NCBI GenBank assembly: GCA_943324725.2
Contig: CALPMR020000028.1
Coordinates: 1-18,468 of the forward strand
DNA length: 18,468 nucleotides
Source: Bordetella parapertussis
GTDB taxonomy: Bacteria; Cyanobacteriota; Cyanobacteriia; PCC-6307; Cyanobiaceae
Direction of reading: 5' to 3'
The notes beneath the pieces were generated by a model, which had not been told where the DNA came from, ran no database searches, and was given only the letters and a program-made list of their open reading frames with translations. The position numbers and the translations under genes were made by a program. Within the stretch, counting starts at the first letter, position 1. The number at the start of each line of letters is the position of its first letter. Of this stretch, positions 6,357-13,654 are shown piece by piece.

Positions 6357-6749
6357 ATGATCTTCAAGCCCAAGTTCTTCCTTGACCTCGGCGGCGCTGA
6401 TCAGCAGAAACCGGCCGTCATTGCCCCGGTCAAGCAGGCCACTGCCGCGGCAGACACAGTCCCAGCGGCTACAGCCAAGCCGGCTGGGTCCAGCAATCCA
6501 GTCTCCACCCAGGCGTCCCCAGCCCAGGCAGGAGACGCTCCGGCGGCAGATCCAGTCACCACCCTCACCACCGCTGAAGCGATGGTGGCGGAACTGGCGG
6601 CAGCCCAGGCCGATCGTCCGGCCCCCAGCAAGGTCACCTTCGCCCCCGAGTGCGTCACCGCCGGCGGCGCCACGCCGATCAGTCGCCGCACCGGCGGTGC
6701 CAACCTGGCTGGCTTCAAGGAAATGGGGAAGGGAATGATGCGCGGCTGA
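6357..6749 (+). CDS. Small hypothetical protein with conserved-looking ends and a disordered middle
   Basis: A 130-residue protein I cannot assign. It begins MIFKPKFFLDLGGADQQKP, then runs through about 70 residues of Ala/Thr/Pro/Gln with almost no order, and ends in a more structured tail including FAPECVTAGGATPISRR-TGGANLAGFKEMGKGMMRG. The pattern of two short ordered ends joined by a linker suggests an adaptor or peptide-motif protein; this is inference. There is no signal peptide or membrane segment. The ATG at 6357 is chosen because the ordered N-terminus begins there. Its last 35 bp overlap the end of rsmE on the opposite strand, so the two transcripts can pair at their 3' ends. It is divergent from the DUF92 gene across 93 bp. 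Confidence 0.65.
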   Translation: MIFKPKFFLDLGGADQQKPAVIAPVKQATAAADTVPAATAKPAGSSNPVSTQASPAQAGDAPAADPVTTLTTAEAMVAELAAAQADRPAPSKVTFAPECVTAGGATPISRRTGGANLAGFKEMGKGMMRG

Positions 6750-7602
6750 GCGCCCGCCAGCTCGCCAGCCGGCTCACCCCGGCGATCGCCGCCGTGGCGG
6801 TGCGCAGAATCGGCTCCCCCAGCGACACGGCCAGCCAGCCTGCAGCCTCTGCCGTGGCGAGTTCCTGATCCGACCAGCCCCCTTCCGGGCCGATGGCCAG
6901 ACAGAGGTCCTGGGAGTGCCGCGATCCGCTCCCCGCCAACGGCCCCGCCGTCGCCATGGTCTCCAAGGCTGTGATCTGCGAGGTTGTGGACTGGGGAGCT
7001 GTGATCACAGAAGCTGTGCTCTCAGCAGCCAGCGCCGATTCCAGCAGCGGCAACCTCGAGCGGCGAGTGGTGGCGATCAGGCCCAGACCCTGCGGCGTTT
7101 CGGCCAACAGCTCCAGGGCGCTGCGGGGCGGCTCCATCTGAGGCAGCCAGAGTCGCTCACACTGCTCGGTGGCTTCCTGCACGATTGTGCGCCAGCGTTC
7201 CAGCGGCCACGTCTGCTGACCCTGTTCGCGCCCCTGGCTGCGCTGGGCGATCAGGGGCTGGAGGCGATCGACACCGATCTCGGTGGCCATCCGCCAGACC
7301 AGCTCGCCATCGCGGCGCGGCACGGCCATCGCCAGGCTGATCAAGGGGCTGGCCGCCGCACAGCTCTGCAGGGGCTCAGCCAAGGACTGCTGCAGCAGCA
7401 CGGCCCCGTCGGCCGCCAGTTCGGCTGTCCACAACCGTCCCTGGCCATCCACCACCGCCAGCGAATCACCGCAGCCGAGCCGCAGCACCCGCCTCAGGTA
7501 ATGGGCCTCGGCCTCGTTGATCGCCAGTCGGCGTTGGCCCTCGCCGCCGGCGGCCCCCAGCCGCTCGGGGCTGATCAACAGGCGGCGCAACTCCCTCGCC
7601 AT
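6715..7602 (-). CDS. rsmE: 16S rRNA (uracil1498-N3)-methyltransferase RsmE
   Basis: A 295-residue SPOUT-class methyltransferase that should methylate N3 of U1498 in 16S rRNA using SAM. The N-terminal PUA-like domain includes EAEAHYLRRVLRLGCGDSL (30-48). In the catalytic domain, ATEIGVDRLQPLIAQRS (106-122), RWRTIVQEATEQCER (136-150), IGPEGGWSDQE (237-247) and LGEPILRTATA (261-271) form the family signature and the SAM-binding trefoil knot. Between LLESAL and the GPEGG strand lies an Ala/Thr/Ser-rich stretch (about residues 192-217) encoded by 15-bp tandem repeats, an insertion the family normally lacks. It starts 9 bp after the DUF3531 gene and is probably co-transcribed with it. Its end overlaps the convergent small gene by 35 bp. 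Confidence 0.93.
   Translation of the reverse strand: MARELRRLLISPERLGAAGGEGQRRLAINEAEAHYLRRVLRLGCGDSLAVVDGQGRLWTAELAADGAVLLQQSLAEPLQSCAAASPLISLAMAVPRRDGELVWRMATEIGVDRLQPLIAQRSQGREQGQQTWPLERWRTIVQEATEQCERLWLPQMEPPRSALELLAETPQGLGLIATTRRSRLPLLESALAAESTASVITAPQSTTSQITALETMATAGPLAGSGSRHSQDLCLAIGPEGGWSDQELATAEAAGWLAVSLGEPILRTATAAIAGVSRLASWRALSRASFPSPFP
6782..6789. repeat. HIP1 octamer GCGATCGC
   Basis: A perfect GCGATCGC flanked as GGCGATCGCC, in the 3' part of rsmE. Confidence 0.75.
6956..7030 (+). repeat. Five degenerate 15-bp tandem repeats inside rsmE
   Basis: Units on the plus strand start at 6956, 6971, 6986, 7001 and 7016: ATGGTCTCCAAGGCT, GTGATCTGCGAGGTT, GTGGACTGGGGAGCT, GTGATCACAGAAGCT and GTGCTCTCAGCAGCC. 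The shared pattern is RTG, then a three-base WC-like group, six variable bases and GYT or GCC. They lie in the rsmE reading frame on the opposite strand and encode an Ile-Thr-Ala / Ser-Thr-Thr pentapeptide pattern. The pattern resembles the repeats at 1037-1126: one unit pair agrees at 11 of 15 positions after rotation. Confidence 0.7.
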
Positions 7603-7611
7603 GGCCGCAAT

Positions 7612-8064
7612 TCAGTCTCCAGAGGTGGGAAAGAGGCTTTCGGGCTCCTCCTCAATCGGCCAGTCCTCGTTGAGTCCGCCGATCAGCAGCTCCTCGATCA
7701 GCAGCACGTCCTGATCGAGCCTGGCCAAGGTGTTGACCAGCACATCGAGGGCGAAGGCATCGCTGGTGCCCAGATCGAGCCAGCAGCGGGCCCAGTGCTC
7801 CTGGTATTCCATCGGTCCCATGTTGTGCATCAGAGCCGGCAGGGCCCGCTCGGCCTGATGGTCATCCCAGGCCAGCCAGCTGAGCTCGGCGCCGGCCTCA
7901 TGGGCCTGCAGATTCTCGGCATTGAAGCCGCCCAGCTTGCCCAGAAAGAACCAGCTGTCGAAGGCGGTCTCCACATAGCCGCGCTCCGTGGCCCCTGGCA
8001 CATCCAGGAAGCGCAACCAGATCCAGCAGTTGAAGGGATCGACTTCGCGAAAGCGAACCTCCAT
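7612..8064 (-). CDS. DUF3531 family protein
   Basis: A 150-residue protein of a family found in cyanobacteria and plastid-bearing plants. The recognisable start is MEVRFREVDPFNCWIWLRF, followed by SWFFLGKLGGFNAENLQ, ALMHNMGPMEYQEHWARCW and a DVLLIEELLIGG segment. It is soluble, acidic at the C-terminus and has no known catalytic motif; the function is not established. I chose the ATG at 8064 because family similarity begins there; an in-frame ATG at 8106 would add 14 unlike residues. It lies 9 bp upstream of rsmE, so a shared transcript and a link to ribosome maturation are possible (inference). Confidence 0.8.
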   Translation of the reverse strand: MEVRFREVDPFNCWIWLRFLDVPGATERGYVETAFDSWFFLGKLGGFNAENLQAHEAGAELSWLAWDDHQAERALPALMHNMGPMEYQEHWARCWLDLGTSDAFALDVLVNTLARLDQDVLLIEELLIGGLNEDWPIEEEPESLFPTSGD

Positions 8065-8221
8065 GGCAGTTCTCGATGCTTCGCGCTTCACGACCCCCTC
8101 ATGCAATCACGCAGAGCGCACCAGGGCCATCCTTTGACCAGCGGCGCCGGGGCTGATCGCTGACGCCGGACCGCAGGCGGCAGGCCGCTGGCACCAGGCC
8201 ACTGGCCGTCATGCTGGGTGA

Positions 8222-8866
8222 ATGCTTGAGTTGCAGGCCCTCTCTTATCACCCGGCCACAGCCGCCACGCCGGTGCTGCGCGAGGTGTCGCTGCAGCTGC
8301 CCAGCGGCGAGGCCGCTCTGGTGGCCGGCCGCAGTGGCAGTGGCAAGACCACCCTGCTGGAACTGATCAGTGGCCTGGCCGAACCGGACGGCGGCCGGAT
8401 TCTCTGGCATGGCGAAACGCTCACCGCCCGCCAGCGGCGCTGGCTGTGCGGCCTGGTGTTCCAGTTCCCGGAGCGCCATTTCCTCGGCCTGAGCGTCGGC
8501 CAGGAACTGCGGCTCGGCCAGCGGCGCTTCGACTCCGAGCGGGCCAGCCGGGTGCTGCAACAGGTGGGGCTGGGAAACATCTCGCTGCAACAGGCGCCGG
8601 AGCGCCTCAGTGGCGGCCAGCAGCGGCGGCTCTCGCTGGCGGTGCAGCTGTTGCGCGATCCCAAGGTGCTGCTGCTCGATGAACCCACCGCCGGCCTGGA
8701 CTGGACCGTGCGCGATGAGGTGCTGGAGTTGCTGCAGCAACTGGCGCGGGAGCGGGCGCTGTTGATCGTCACCCATGAACCGGAACTGTTTCGAGGCCTC
8801 GTGCAGCGGGCCTGGCGCCTGGAGCAGGGCCGTCTCCTTACGATGCCGCCAGATGGGATGGGGTGA
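8222..8866 (+). CDS. ABC transporter ATP-binding protein (CbiO/EcfA-like)
   Basis: A 214-residue stand-alone ABC ATPase. Walker A is GRSGSGKT (36-43), the Q-loop is VFQFPERHF (Q81), the signature is LSGGQ (129-133), Walker B is [11 protein letters not shown] (150-160) and the switch histidine is H185 in VTHEPE, so ATPase function should be intact. The Q-loop context resembles CbiO/EcfA ATPases of cobalt or vitamin ECF transporters. No membrane partner is encoded in this window, so the substrate is unknown. Its TGA (8864-8866) overlaps the ATG of hslO by one base, indicating translational coupling. It is divergent from the DUF3531 gene across about 157 bp that hold no other gene. Confidence 0.88.
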   Translation: MLELQALSYHPATAATPVLREVSLQLPSGEAALVAGRSGSGKTTLLELISGLAEPDGGRILWHGETLTARQRRWLCGLVFQFPERHFLGLSVGQELRLGQRRFDSERASRVLQQVGLGNISLQQAPERLSGGQQRRLSLAVQLLRDPKVLLLDEPTAGLDWTVRDEVLELLQQLARERALLIVTHEPELFRGLVQRAWRLEQGRLLTMPPDGMG

Positions 8867-9780
8867 TGGCCGATCAACTGCTGCGGGCCACCGCTGCCGC
8901 AGGCGGTATCCGCCTGGTGGCGGTCACCACCACTGCCACCAGTGAAGAGGCCAGGCGACGCCACGGCCTCTCGTTTCTGACCACCACCCTGCTGGGGCGG
9001 GCGATGAGCGCCGGCCTGCTGCTGGCCAGCTCGATGAAGGTGGCCCACGGCCGGGTCAATCTGCGCATCCAGTCCGATGGGCCGCTGCGGGGGCTGATGG
9101 TGGATGCTGGCCGCGATGGCAGCGTCCGCGGCCACGTGGGCAACCCAGGCCTGGAGCTTCCTCTGGTCACGGGCGCCGATGGTCTGGTCCACTTCGATCT
9201 GAAGCAGGCCAGCGGCACCGGCTACCTGCATATGGTGCGCGACCTGGGCGAAGGTGAACCGTTCAGCAGCACCGTCGAGCTGGTGAGTGGCGGCATCGGC
9301 GATGACGTGGCCTCCTATCTGCTGCACTCCGAGCAGACCCCATCGGCTGTGTTTGTCGGTGAGCAGATCGACAGCCAGGGGGTGCGTTGCAGCGGTGGGG
9401 TGCTGGTGCAGGTGCTGCCCAAGGCGGCCCGGGAACCGGCGCTGGTGGCCCTGCTGGAGGAGCGCTGCCGCGAGATCAGCGGTTTCAGCCAGCGCCTGGC
9501 CGCCCACGCCAACCAGCTGCAGGCACTGCTCGAGGACATCTTCCCCGACCTCGATCCCCAGCCCCTGCAGGATCGAGCCAGCATCACCCCCGTTCGCTTC
9601 CACTGCCCCTGCAGCCGCAGCCGCAGTGTCGGGGCACTCAAAATCCTGGGCCGCGATGAACTCACGGCCATGCTGCGCGAAGACGGCCAGGCGGAACTGG
9701 TCTGCCATTTCTGCAGCACCGTCTATCAGGTGGAAGCCGATGAACTGCAGGAACTGATCCGCGAACTGGAGCCGGCCTGA
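8866..9780 (+). CDS. hslO: Hsp33 redox-regulated molecular chaperone
   Basis: A 304-residue Hsp33. The N-terminal domain shows [17 protein letters not shown] (42-58), [14 protein letters not shown] (68-81) and VRGHVGNP (87-94). The C-terminal redox switch has four zinc-ligand cysteines: C247 and C249 in HCPCS, and C280 and C283 in VCHFCSTVY. In known Hsp33, oxidation releases zinc and unfolds this domain, turning the protein into an ATP-independent holdase against aggregation, fitting for an oxygen-evolving cell. The ATG at 8866 is preferred over the GTG at 8863 because it overlaps the upstream stop as TGATG and follows a G-rich GGGATGGGG. Co-expression with the ABC ATPase is very likely. Confidence 0.95.
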   Translation: MADQLLRATAAAGGIRLVAVTTTATSEEARRRHGLSFLTTTLLGRAMSAGLLLASSMKVAHGRVNLRIQSDGPLRGLMVDAGRDGSVRGHVGNPGLELPLVTGADGLVHFDLKQASGTGYLHMVRDLGEGEPFSSTVELVSGGIGDDVASYLLHSEQTPSAVFVGEQIDSQGVRCSGGVLVQVLPKAAREPALVALLEERCREISGFSQRLAAHANQLQALLEDIFPDLDPQPLQDRASITPVRFHCPCSRSRSVGALKILGRDELTAMLREDGQAELVCHFCSTVYQVEADELQELIRELEPA

Positions 9781-9782
9781 GC

Positions 9783-9841
9783 GATCAGCTGGGCCAGGGC
9801 GATCAGCGCTTCTAGGCGGATCAGCGGTTCTAGGCGATCAG
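9783..9841 (-). repeat. Four 18-bp tandem repeats at the end of the CPP1-like gene
   Basis: GATCAG occurs at 9783, 9801, 9819 and 9836, so the spacings are 18, 18 and 17 bp. The plus-strand units GCGATCAGCGCTTCTAGG (9799-9816) and CGGATCAGCGGTTCTAGG (9817-9834) are nearly identical. The array fills the whole gap between the convergent hslO and CPP1-like genes and contains the stop codon of the latter in the TCTAGG part. The interval that contains this stop is one base short. Confidence 0.8.
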
Positions 9842-10531
9842 CAGGCCGCCGAGCAGCAGCAGCAGCAGGGCAGGCAAGCTCTGCACCTGATCCGGGCCGA
9901 TCGGCAGACCGAGGGGCAGCGCTGGGTTGATCGCCGCCAGCAGCAGTCCCCCCAGCACCAGACCGAAGGTCAGCAGGCCGAAGCTCCAGCCAAGGGCCTG
10001 CAAAAAGCGGCCGTTGCGCCGCTGCAGGCAGTACACGGTCACCAGGGTGGCCAGGGCCAGCAGCAGCTGGGCTGGAGCCGAGGGCACGGCAAACAGCAGG
10101 ATCAGCAGGCCGCCACTCACGCCGAGAGGCAGCCAGAACTCGCGGCCGTGGGCCAGGGACAGGCTCGGCAGGCTGAAGTTCGCCCGGCCCAGCTTCGGGG
10201 CCTGGAGCTGGGGCAGGCGCGGCAGGGCACTGAGGGCCGGTCGGCTGGGCGGCGGCTGCACCTGCTCGCGTTGGGAGGCACTGCGGGCCGCCGTGCTGAC
10301 CCGCCCCTGCTGCCGTTCCTTGAGCCGGTCCATCAGGATGGCGTCGTAGGCCGCATCGATGCGGGAACGGGCCATGGGGTCGTCAGGCACCTCGGCCAGC
10401 AGGGCATCCCGCCGGGCCTGAATCAGATCAAAGGAGGCGTCGGGCTCCACGCCCAGACGCTGATAGGGCGTGCCGGAGCCGGGCTCAGAGGGCCTGGAGG
10501 AATCGGAAGCCGGATCGTTGCCGTGGTTCAT
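9830..10531 (-). CDS. CPP1-like (DUF3353) J-like domain membrane protein
   Basis: A 233-residue protein with a J-like N-terminus: TPYQRLGVEPDASFDLIQAR (21-40) and RSRIDAAYDAILMDRLKERQ (55-74), but no HPD motif, as in the CPP1/CDF1 family. A Pro/Gln/Arg linker (75-130) leads to four hydrophobic segments (about 131-150, 153-170, 178-202 and 217-233). In plants CPP1 is a thylakoid/envelope chaperone that stabilises protochlorophyllide oxidoreductase; a similar thylakoid role is inferred here. The protein ends abruptly in GGLLIA at a TAG inside an 18-bp repeat array, where a repeat unit is one base short; the present C-terminus may therefore be frameshift-derived. It lies 24 bp downstream of the preceding minus-strand gene. 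Confidence 0.8.
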   Translation of the reverse strand: MNHGNDPASDSSRPSEPGSGTPYQRLGVEPDASFDLIQARRDALLAEVPDDPMARSRIDAAYDAILMDRLKERQQGRVSTAARSASQREQVQPPPSRPALSALPRLPQLQAPKLGRANFSLPSLSLAHGREFWLPLGVSGGLLILLFAVPSAPAQLLLALATLVTVYCLQRRNGRFLQALGWSFGLLTFGLVLGGLLLAAINPALPLGLPIGPDQVQSLPALLLLLLGGLLIA

Positions 10532-10555
10532 GCCATCGAGCGTACCGAGAACGGG

Positions 10556-10837
10556 CTAAAAGAGTGGTTCACTGCGCTGATATCCGTCCTCCTGTTGCAG
10601 GCGGTGGCGACAGGCTTCAGCTTCGGCCGGTGCCAGCTTCAGGCGGCGCTTGAGCAGGGGCATCTGGGGGGGCAGATGGCTGCCGAGCCGGATCTCGACC
10701 AGGGCACCGGCCGGGGCCACCAGGGCCGGCATGAAGCTGACGTAGTCACTGCCGCCATCGCTGCGGGGACGCACCAGCCAGAGGGGCGTCGAGCTGAGAT
10801 TGACCTGGGCCGACTGGGCCGACATCACGGGCACCAT
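10556..10837 (-). CDS. Small hypothetical protein
   Basis: Not recognised. From the ATG at 10837 it has 93 residues: a short N-terminus, then TPLWLVRPRSDGGSDYVSFM, PAGALVEIRLGSHLPPQMPL and a basic, charged C-terminal helix (KRRLKLAPAEAEACRHRLQQ). There is no signal peptide or membrane segment. The start is uncertain: ATG at 10825 and GTG at 10906 are in frame and none has a Shine-Dalgarno. It lies about 100 bp after prfC and 24 bp before the CPP1-like gene on the same strand, so it is probably co-transcribed. The well-formed, non-repetitive sequence and tight packing argue that it is real. Confidence 0.6.
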   Translation of the reverse strand: MVPVMSAQSAQVNLSSTPLWLVRPRSDGGSDYVSFMPALVAPAGALVEIRLGSHLPPQMPLLKRRLKLAPAEAEACRHRLQQEDGYQRSEPLF

Positions 10838-10936
10838 GGGTTGCAGCGTGACGAAATGTTGCGTCCATTCTGGCCCGGTGCGGCCGCTTCCGTGACCCAG
10901 CCGCACCTGGATCGGCCTCCCGAATACCGGGTCTTT

Positions 10937-12622
10937 TCAGAGGGCGATCGGCTCGACGCCGCTGACCACCGGCGCCACGGCACTGAGCTCGAGCTCCGGA
11001 TGGTCATCCCGCAGTTGATTGAGGTTCCAGTCGTTGCGGAACAGCAGCACCGGCCGGTCCCAGGGATCGCGCACCGTCTTGCAGTTGAAGATGCGACCCA
11101 CCTTCTCCAGCGCCGGCCAGCCGCCTGTGACCCAGCGAGCCACCGTGAACTCCATCGGTTCGATCCGGGTCTTGACCCCATATTCGTGCTCGAGCCGATA
11201 TTGCACCACCTCCAGCTGCAGCTGTCCCACCGCCGCCAGGATCGGATCGCGCTTGCTGGCATCGGTGTCATAAAGCACCTGGACGGCGCCCTCCTCCCGC
11301 AGTTCATTCACCCCCTTGCGGAAGCTCTTGAAGGCCGAAGGGTTGGGATTGCGCAACCAGGCGAAGATCTCGGGACTGAAGCAGGGAATCCCCTCGTATT
11401 CCACCCGGGTGCCGGTGTAGAGCGTGTCGCCGATGGCGAACATGCCGGGGTTGTTGAGGCCGATCACATCGCCCGGATAGGCATCCTCCACCACCTCCCG
11501 CTCCTGGCCGAACAGCTTCTGAGGCCGGGACAGGCGGATCGTGCGGCCGCTGCGGGCATGACGCACGCTCATGTCCTTCTCGAACTTGCCCGAACACACC
11601 CGCACGAAGGCGACCCGGTCGCGATGGCGTGGGTCCATGTTGGCCTGGAGCTTGAACACGAAGCCACTGAACTCCGGCCGCAAGGGATCCACCTCCCCCT
11701 CGCTGCTGGTGCGGGCCGTGGGTTTCTGGGCCAGGTCGAGAAAGGCATCGAGGAAGGGACGCACGCCGAAGTTGGTCATCGCCGAGCCGAAGAACACCGG
11801 TGAGAGTTCACCGGCATGCACCAGCTCCAGATCGAGTTCGGCACCGGCCCCATCGAGCAGCTCCAGTTCCTCCAGCGCCTGGGCCAGCAGCTCCGGTTCG
11901 ACCAGATCGGCCAGTTCGGGGGCGGTGGCGGCCAGGCGCTTCTCGGCACTCTGGCGGCCGCGCTCGGCCCGCTCGAACAGAATCACCTCCTGGCTGCGCC
12001 GGTCGATCACACCGCGGAAGCGATCACCGCTGCCGATCGGCCAGTTGACCGGCCAGCAGGCCAGGCCCAGCTCCTGTTCGATCTCATCGAGCAGCTCCAG
12101 CGGCTCGCGGCCGGGGCGATCCATCTTGTTGATGAAGGTGAAGATCGGGATCTTGCGCATTCGGCAGACCTCGAACAACTTGCGCGTCTGGGGCTCCAGA
12201 CCCTTGGCGGCGTCTTCGAGCATCACCGCGTTGTCGGCGGCGGCCAGGGTGCGGTAGGTATCCTCGGAAAAGTCCTGGTGGCCAGGTGTATCGAGCAGGT
12301 TGATCGTGCTGCCGGCGTAGTCGAACTGCAGCACCGTCGAGGTGATCGAGATGCCCCGCTGTTTCTCCAGCTCCATCCAGTCGGAGGTGACCTTGCGCTG
12401 TTCGCCCTTGGCCTTCACGGCCCCGGCCTGCTGGATCGCACCGCCGTAGAGCAGCAGTTTTTCGGTGAGGGTGGTCTTGCCGGCGTCCGGGTGCGAAATG
12501 ATCGCGAAGTTGCGGCGCCTGGCGACGGCAGCCACCAGGGCCAGGTGCGCCAGTTCGGCGCTGGCGTCAGGGGCCTGCACGGCATTGGGGCCGGAGCCGC
12601 CGGGGGTCGAAGCGCTGATCAT
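10937..12622 (-). CDS. prfC: Peptide chain release factor 3 (RF3)
   Basis: A 561-residue translational GTPase, close to the family length, that in known bacteria recycles RF1/RF2 from ribosomes after termination. The G1 loop is SHPDAGKT (43-50), switch regions lie in [12 protein letters not shown] (89-100), G3 is DTPGHQD (111-117), and G4 is NKMD (165-168). RF3-specific text includes [12 protein letters not shown] and [20 protein letters not shown]. The C-terminal domains II-III follow, with [20 protein letters not shown] near 460-480. The first 22 residues before the conserved domain are Ser/Gly/Pro-rich. It begins 29 bp after the methyltransferase gene on the same strand, suggesting an operon. 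Confidence 0.95.
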   Translation of the reverse strand: MISASTPGGSGPNAVQAPDASAELAHLALVAAVARRRNFAIISHPDAGKTTLTEKLLLYGGAIQQAGAVKAKGEQRKVTSDWMELEKQRGISITSTVLQFDYAGSTINLLDTPGHQDFSEDTYRTLAAADNAVMLEDAAKGLEPQTRKLFEVCRMRKIPIFTFINKMDRPGREPLELLDEIEQELGLACWPVNWPIGSGDRFRGVIDRRSQEVILFERAERGRQSAEKRLAATAPELADLVEPELLAQALEELELLDGAGAELDLELVHAGELSPVFFGSAMTNFGVRPFLDAFLDLAQKPTARTSSEGEVDPLRPEFSGFVFKLQANMDPRHRDRVAFVRVCSGKFEKDMSVRHARSGRTIRLSRPQKLFGQEREVVEDAYPGDVIGLNNPGMFAIGDTLYTGTRVEYEGIPCFSPEIFAWLRNPNPSAFKSFRKGVNELREEGAVQVLYDTDASKRDPILAAVGQLQLEVVQYRLEHEYGVKTRIEPMEFTVARWVTGGWPALEKVGRIFNCKTVRDPWDRPVLLFRNDWNLNQLRDDHPELELSAVAPVVSGVEPIAL

Positions 12623-12651
12623 CGAGCCAGCCTGACAGGTGGGCCGGGGCT

Positions 12652-13347
12652 TCAGGCCAGTCGTCCCTGCACCTCCAGGTAGCGATCCTCACGGGCCTCA
12701 ACCCGCAGACCTGTCCGGCCAGCAGTCGCCAGGCCGGCCAGCCGCAGCTGCTCCTGCACCTCCTCGAGCCGGAAGGCGGCCCGCAGCGAGGCGGCGTAAT
12801 CACGGCGCAACAGGGGGTCACAGTCACTGGCGTGGCGCTGCACCAGGGCCTCGAGAGCCGCCGGATCCTCCGGCCGGCGCAGATCGTGGATGTGGACCAG
12901 GGCCCCCGGGGCCGCCAGCCGCTGCACCGCCGTCCAGAGCAGCGCCGGATCGTGGAGGTGATGCAACAGGCTGTTGCTGACGATGGCGCTGCAGCTGCCC
13001 GCCAGACCGTCCCAGTCCGCCTCGGCAAGCGGCAGGCTCAGGCAGCGAAAGCGCAGCAGCGGCCAGCGTTCCGGGGCGGCCGCCCGTCGCTGCTCGGCGA
13101 TGGCCAGCATCGTCGCGGCGCCATCAAGGCCGATCAGCTCACTGGCGGGGCAGCGCTCCGCCAGCCGCCAGCTGATGTTGCCCGGGCCGCAGCCCAGGTC
13201 CACCACCCGGGATCCCAGCCCCTGGGGAGCCGCCAGGGTGATGATGCGCTCCACCAGGGCCGCGTCGCTGGCGGCGAAATCGGCCTCGGCGTAGACGCGG
13301 GCCTGCTCGGGATCATCCATCAGCTCCGGTTCACAGATCCGCTCCAT
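12652..13347 (-). CDS. Class I SAM-dependent methyltransferase
   Basis: A 231-residue methyltransferase with a Rossmann-like SAM-binding fold. Motif I is [15 protein letters not shown] (48-62), the ribose-binding acidic residue is D75 in [11 protein letters not shown], and [15 protein letters not shown] further on resembles the post-I/motif IV region of the methyltransferase 11/25 families. The substrate is unknown. An in-frame start at 13413 exists, but [24 protein letters not shown] at 13347 looks like the natural N-terminus of this type of protein; the upstream residues are Ala/Arg-rich filler. It heads a minus-strand run with prfC, the small hypothetical and the CPP1-like gene. Confidence 0.82.
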   Translation of the reverse strand: MERICEPELMDDPEQARVYAEADFAASDAALVERIITLAAPQGLGSRVVDLGCGPGNISWRLAERCPASELIGLDGAATMLAIAEQRRAAAPERWPLLRFRCLSLPLAEADWDGLAGSCSAIVSNSLLHHLHDPALLWTAVQRLAAPGALVHIHDLRRPEDPAALEALVQRHASDCDPLLRRDYAASLRAAFRLEEVQEQLRLAGLATAGRTGLRVEAREDRYLEVQGRLA

Positions 13348-13654
13348 CGCCGCTGCTGCCTTCGCCGTGCCATCCAGCCTCGCCCAGAGCCAGCGGCAGC
13401 GAGCCCCAAGCACCGGTTGGCGGGTCTGGAGTGGAGCACGTGGTCACTGGCAGCGCGGCCCAGCTCCCAGGCGTGTAACCGGGATCAGATCAACTGCCGC
13501 GCCGCCCGGCGAGCGGCTGTGTCTGCGGGCGATTGTTGTGCCAGCGGATCGCCAGCCGCCGTAGCGGCTTCCGTCGCTGCGGCCTCTGGGGCTGCGGCCC
13601 CAGGCGTCCGAACCGCGCTCCTCTCCCTTCCTCTTTCTGTTGCCCCCAACCGCG
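13348..13654. other. Divergent intergenic region with a hairpin and a pyrimidine tract
   Basis: This 307-bp region separates the methyltransferase and the AhpD-fold gene, and should hold both promoters, though no clear -10/-35 pair stands out. It contains a perfect 7-bp hairpin (CTGGGGC at 13586-13592, loop TGCG, GCCCCAG at 13597-13603). A strongly C/T-biased tract at about 13617-13640 follows, ending about 15 bp before the ATG at 13655. I checked for a tRNA and saw no T-loop consensus. Confidence 0.45.

Noticed and set aside
6916..8163. 415-codon plus-strand ORF
   Set aside because: Antisense to rsmE and the DUF3531 gene, both recognised by family motifs; the product looks like reverse-frame Gln/Leu/Gly sequence.
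8248..9708. 486-codon minus-strand ORF
   Set aside because: Antisense to the ABC ATPase and hslO, whose functional motifs lie on the plus strand.
10148..11803. 551-codon plus-strand ORF
   Set aside because: Antisense to the CPP1-like gene, the small hypothetical and prfC; no family resemblance.
13430..13500. Possible tRNA-like fold in the methyltransferase / AhpD-fold gap
   Set aside because: No T-loop consensus, acceptor stem or anticodon arm could be built.
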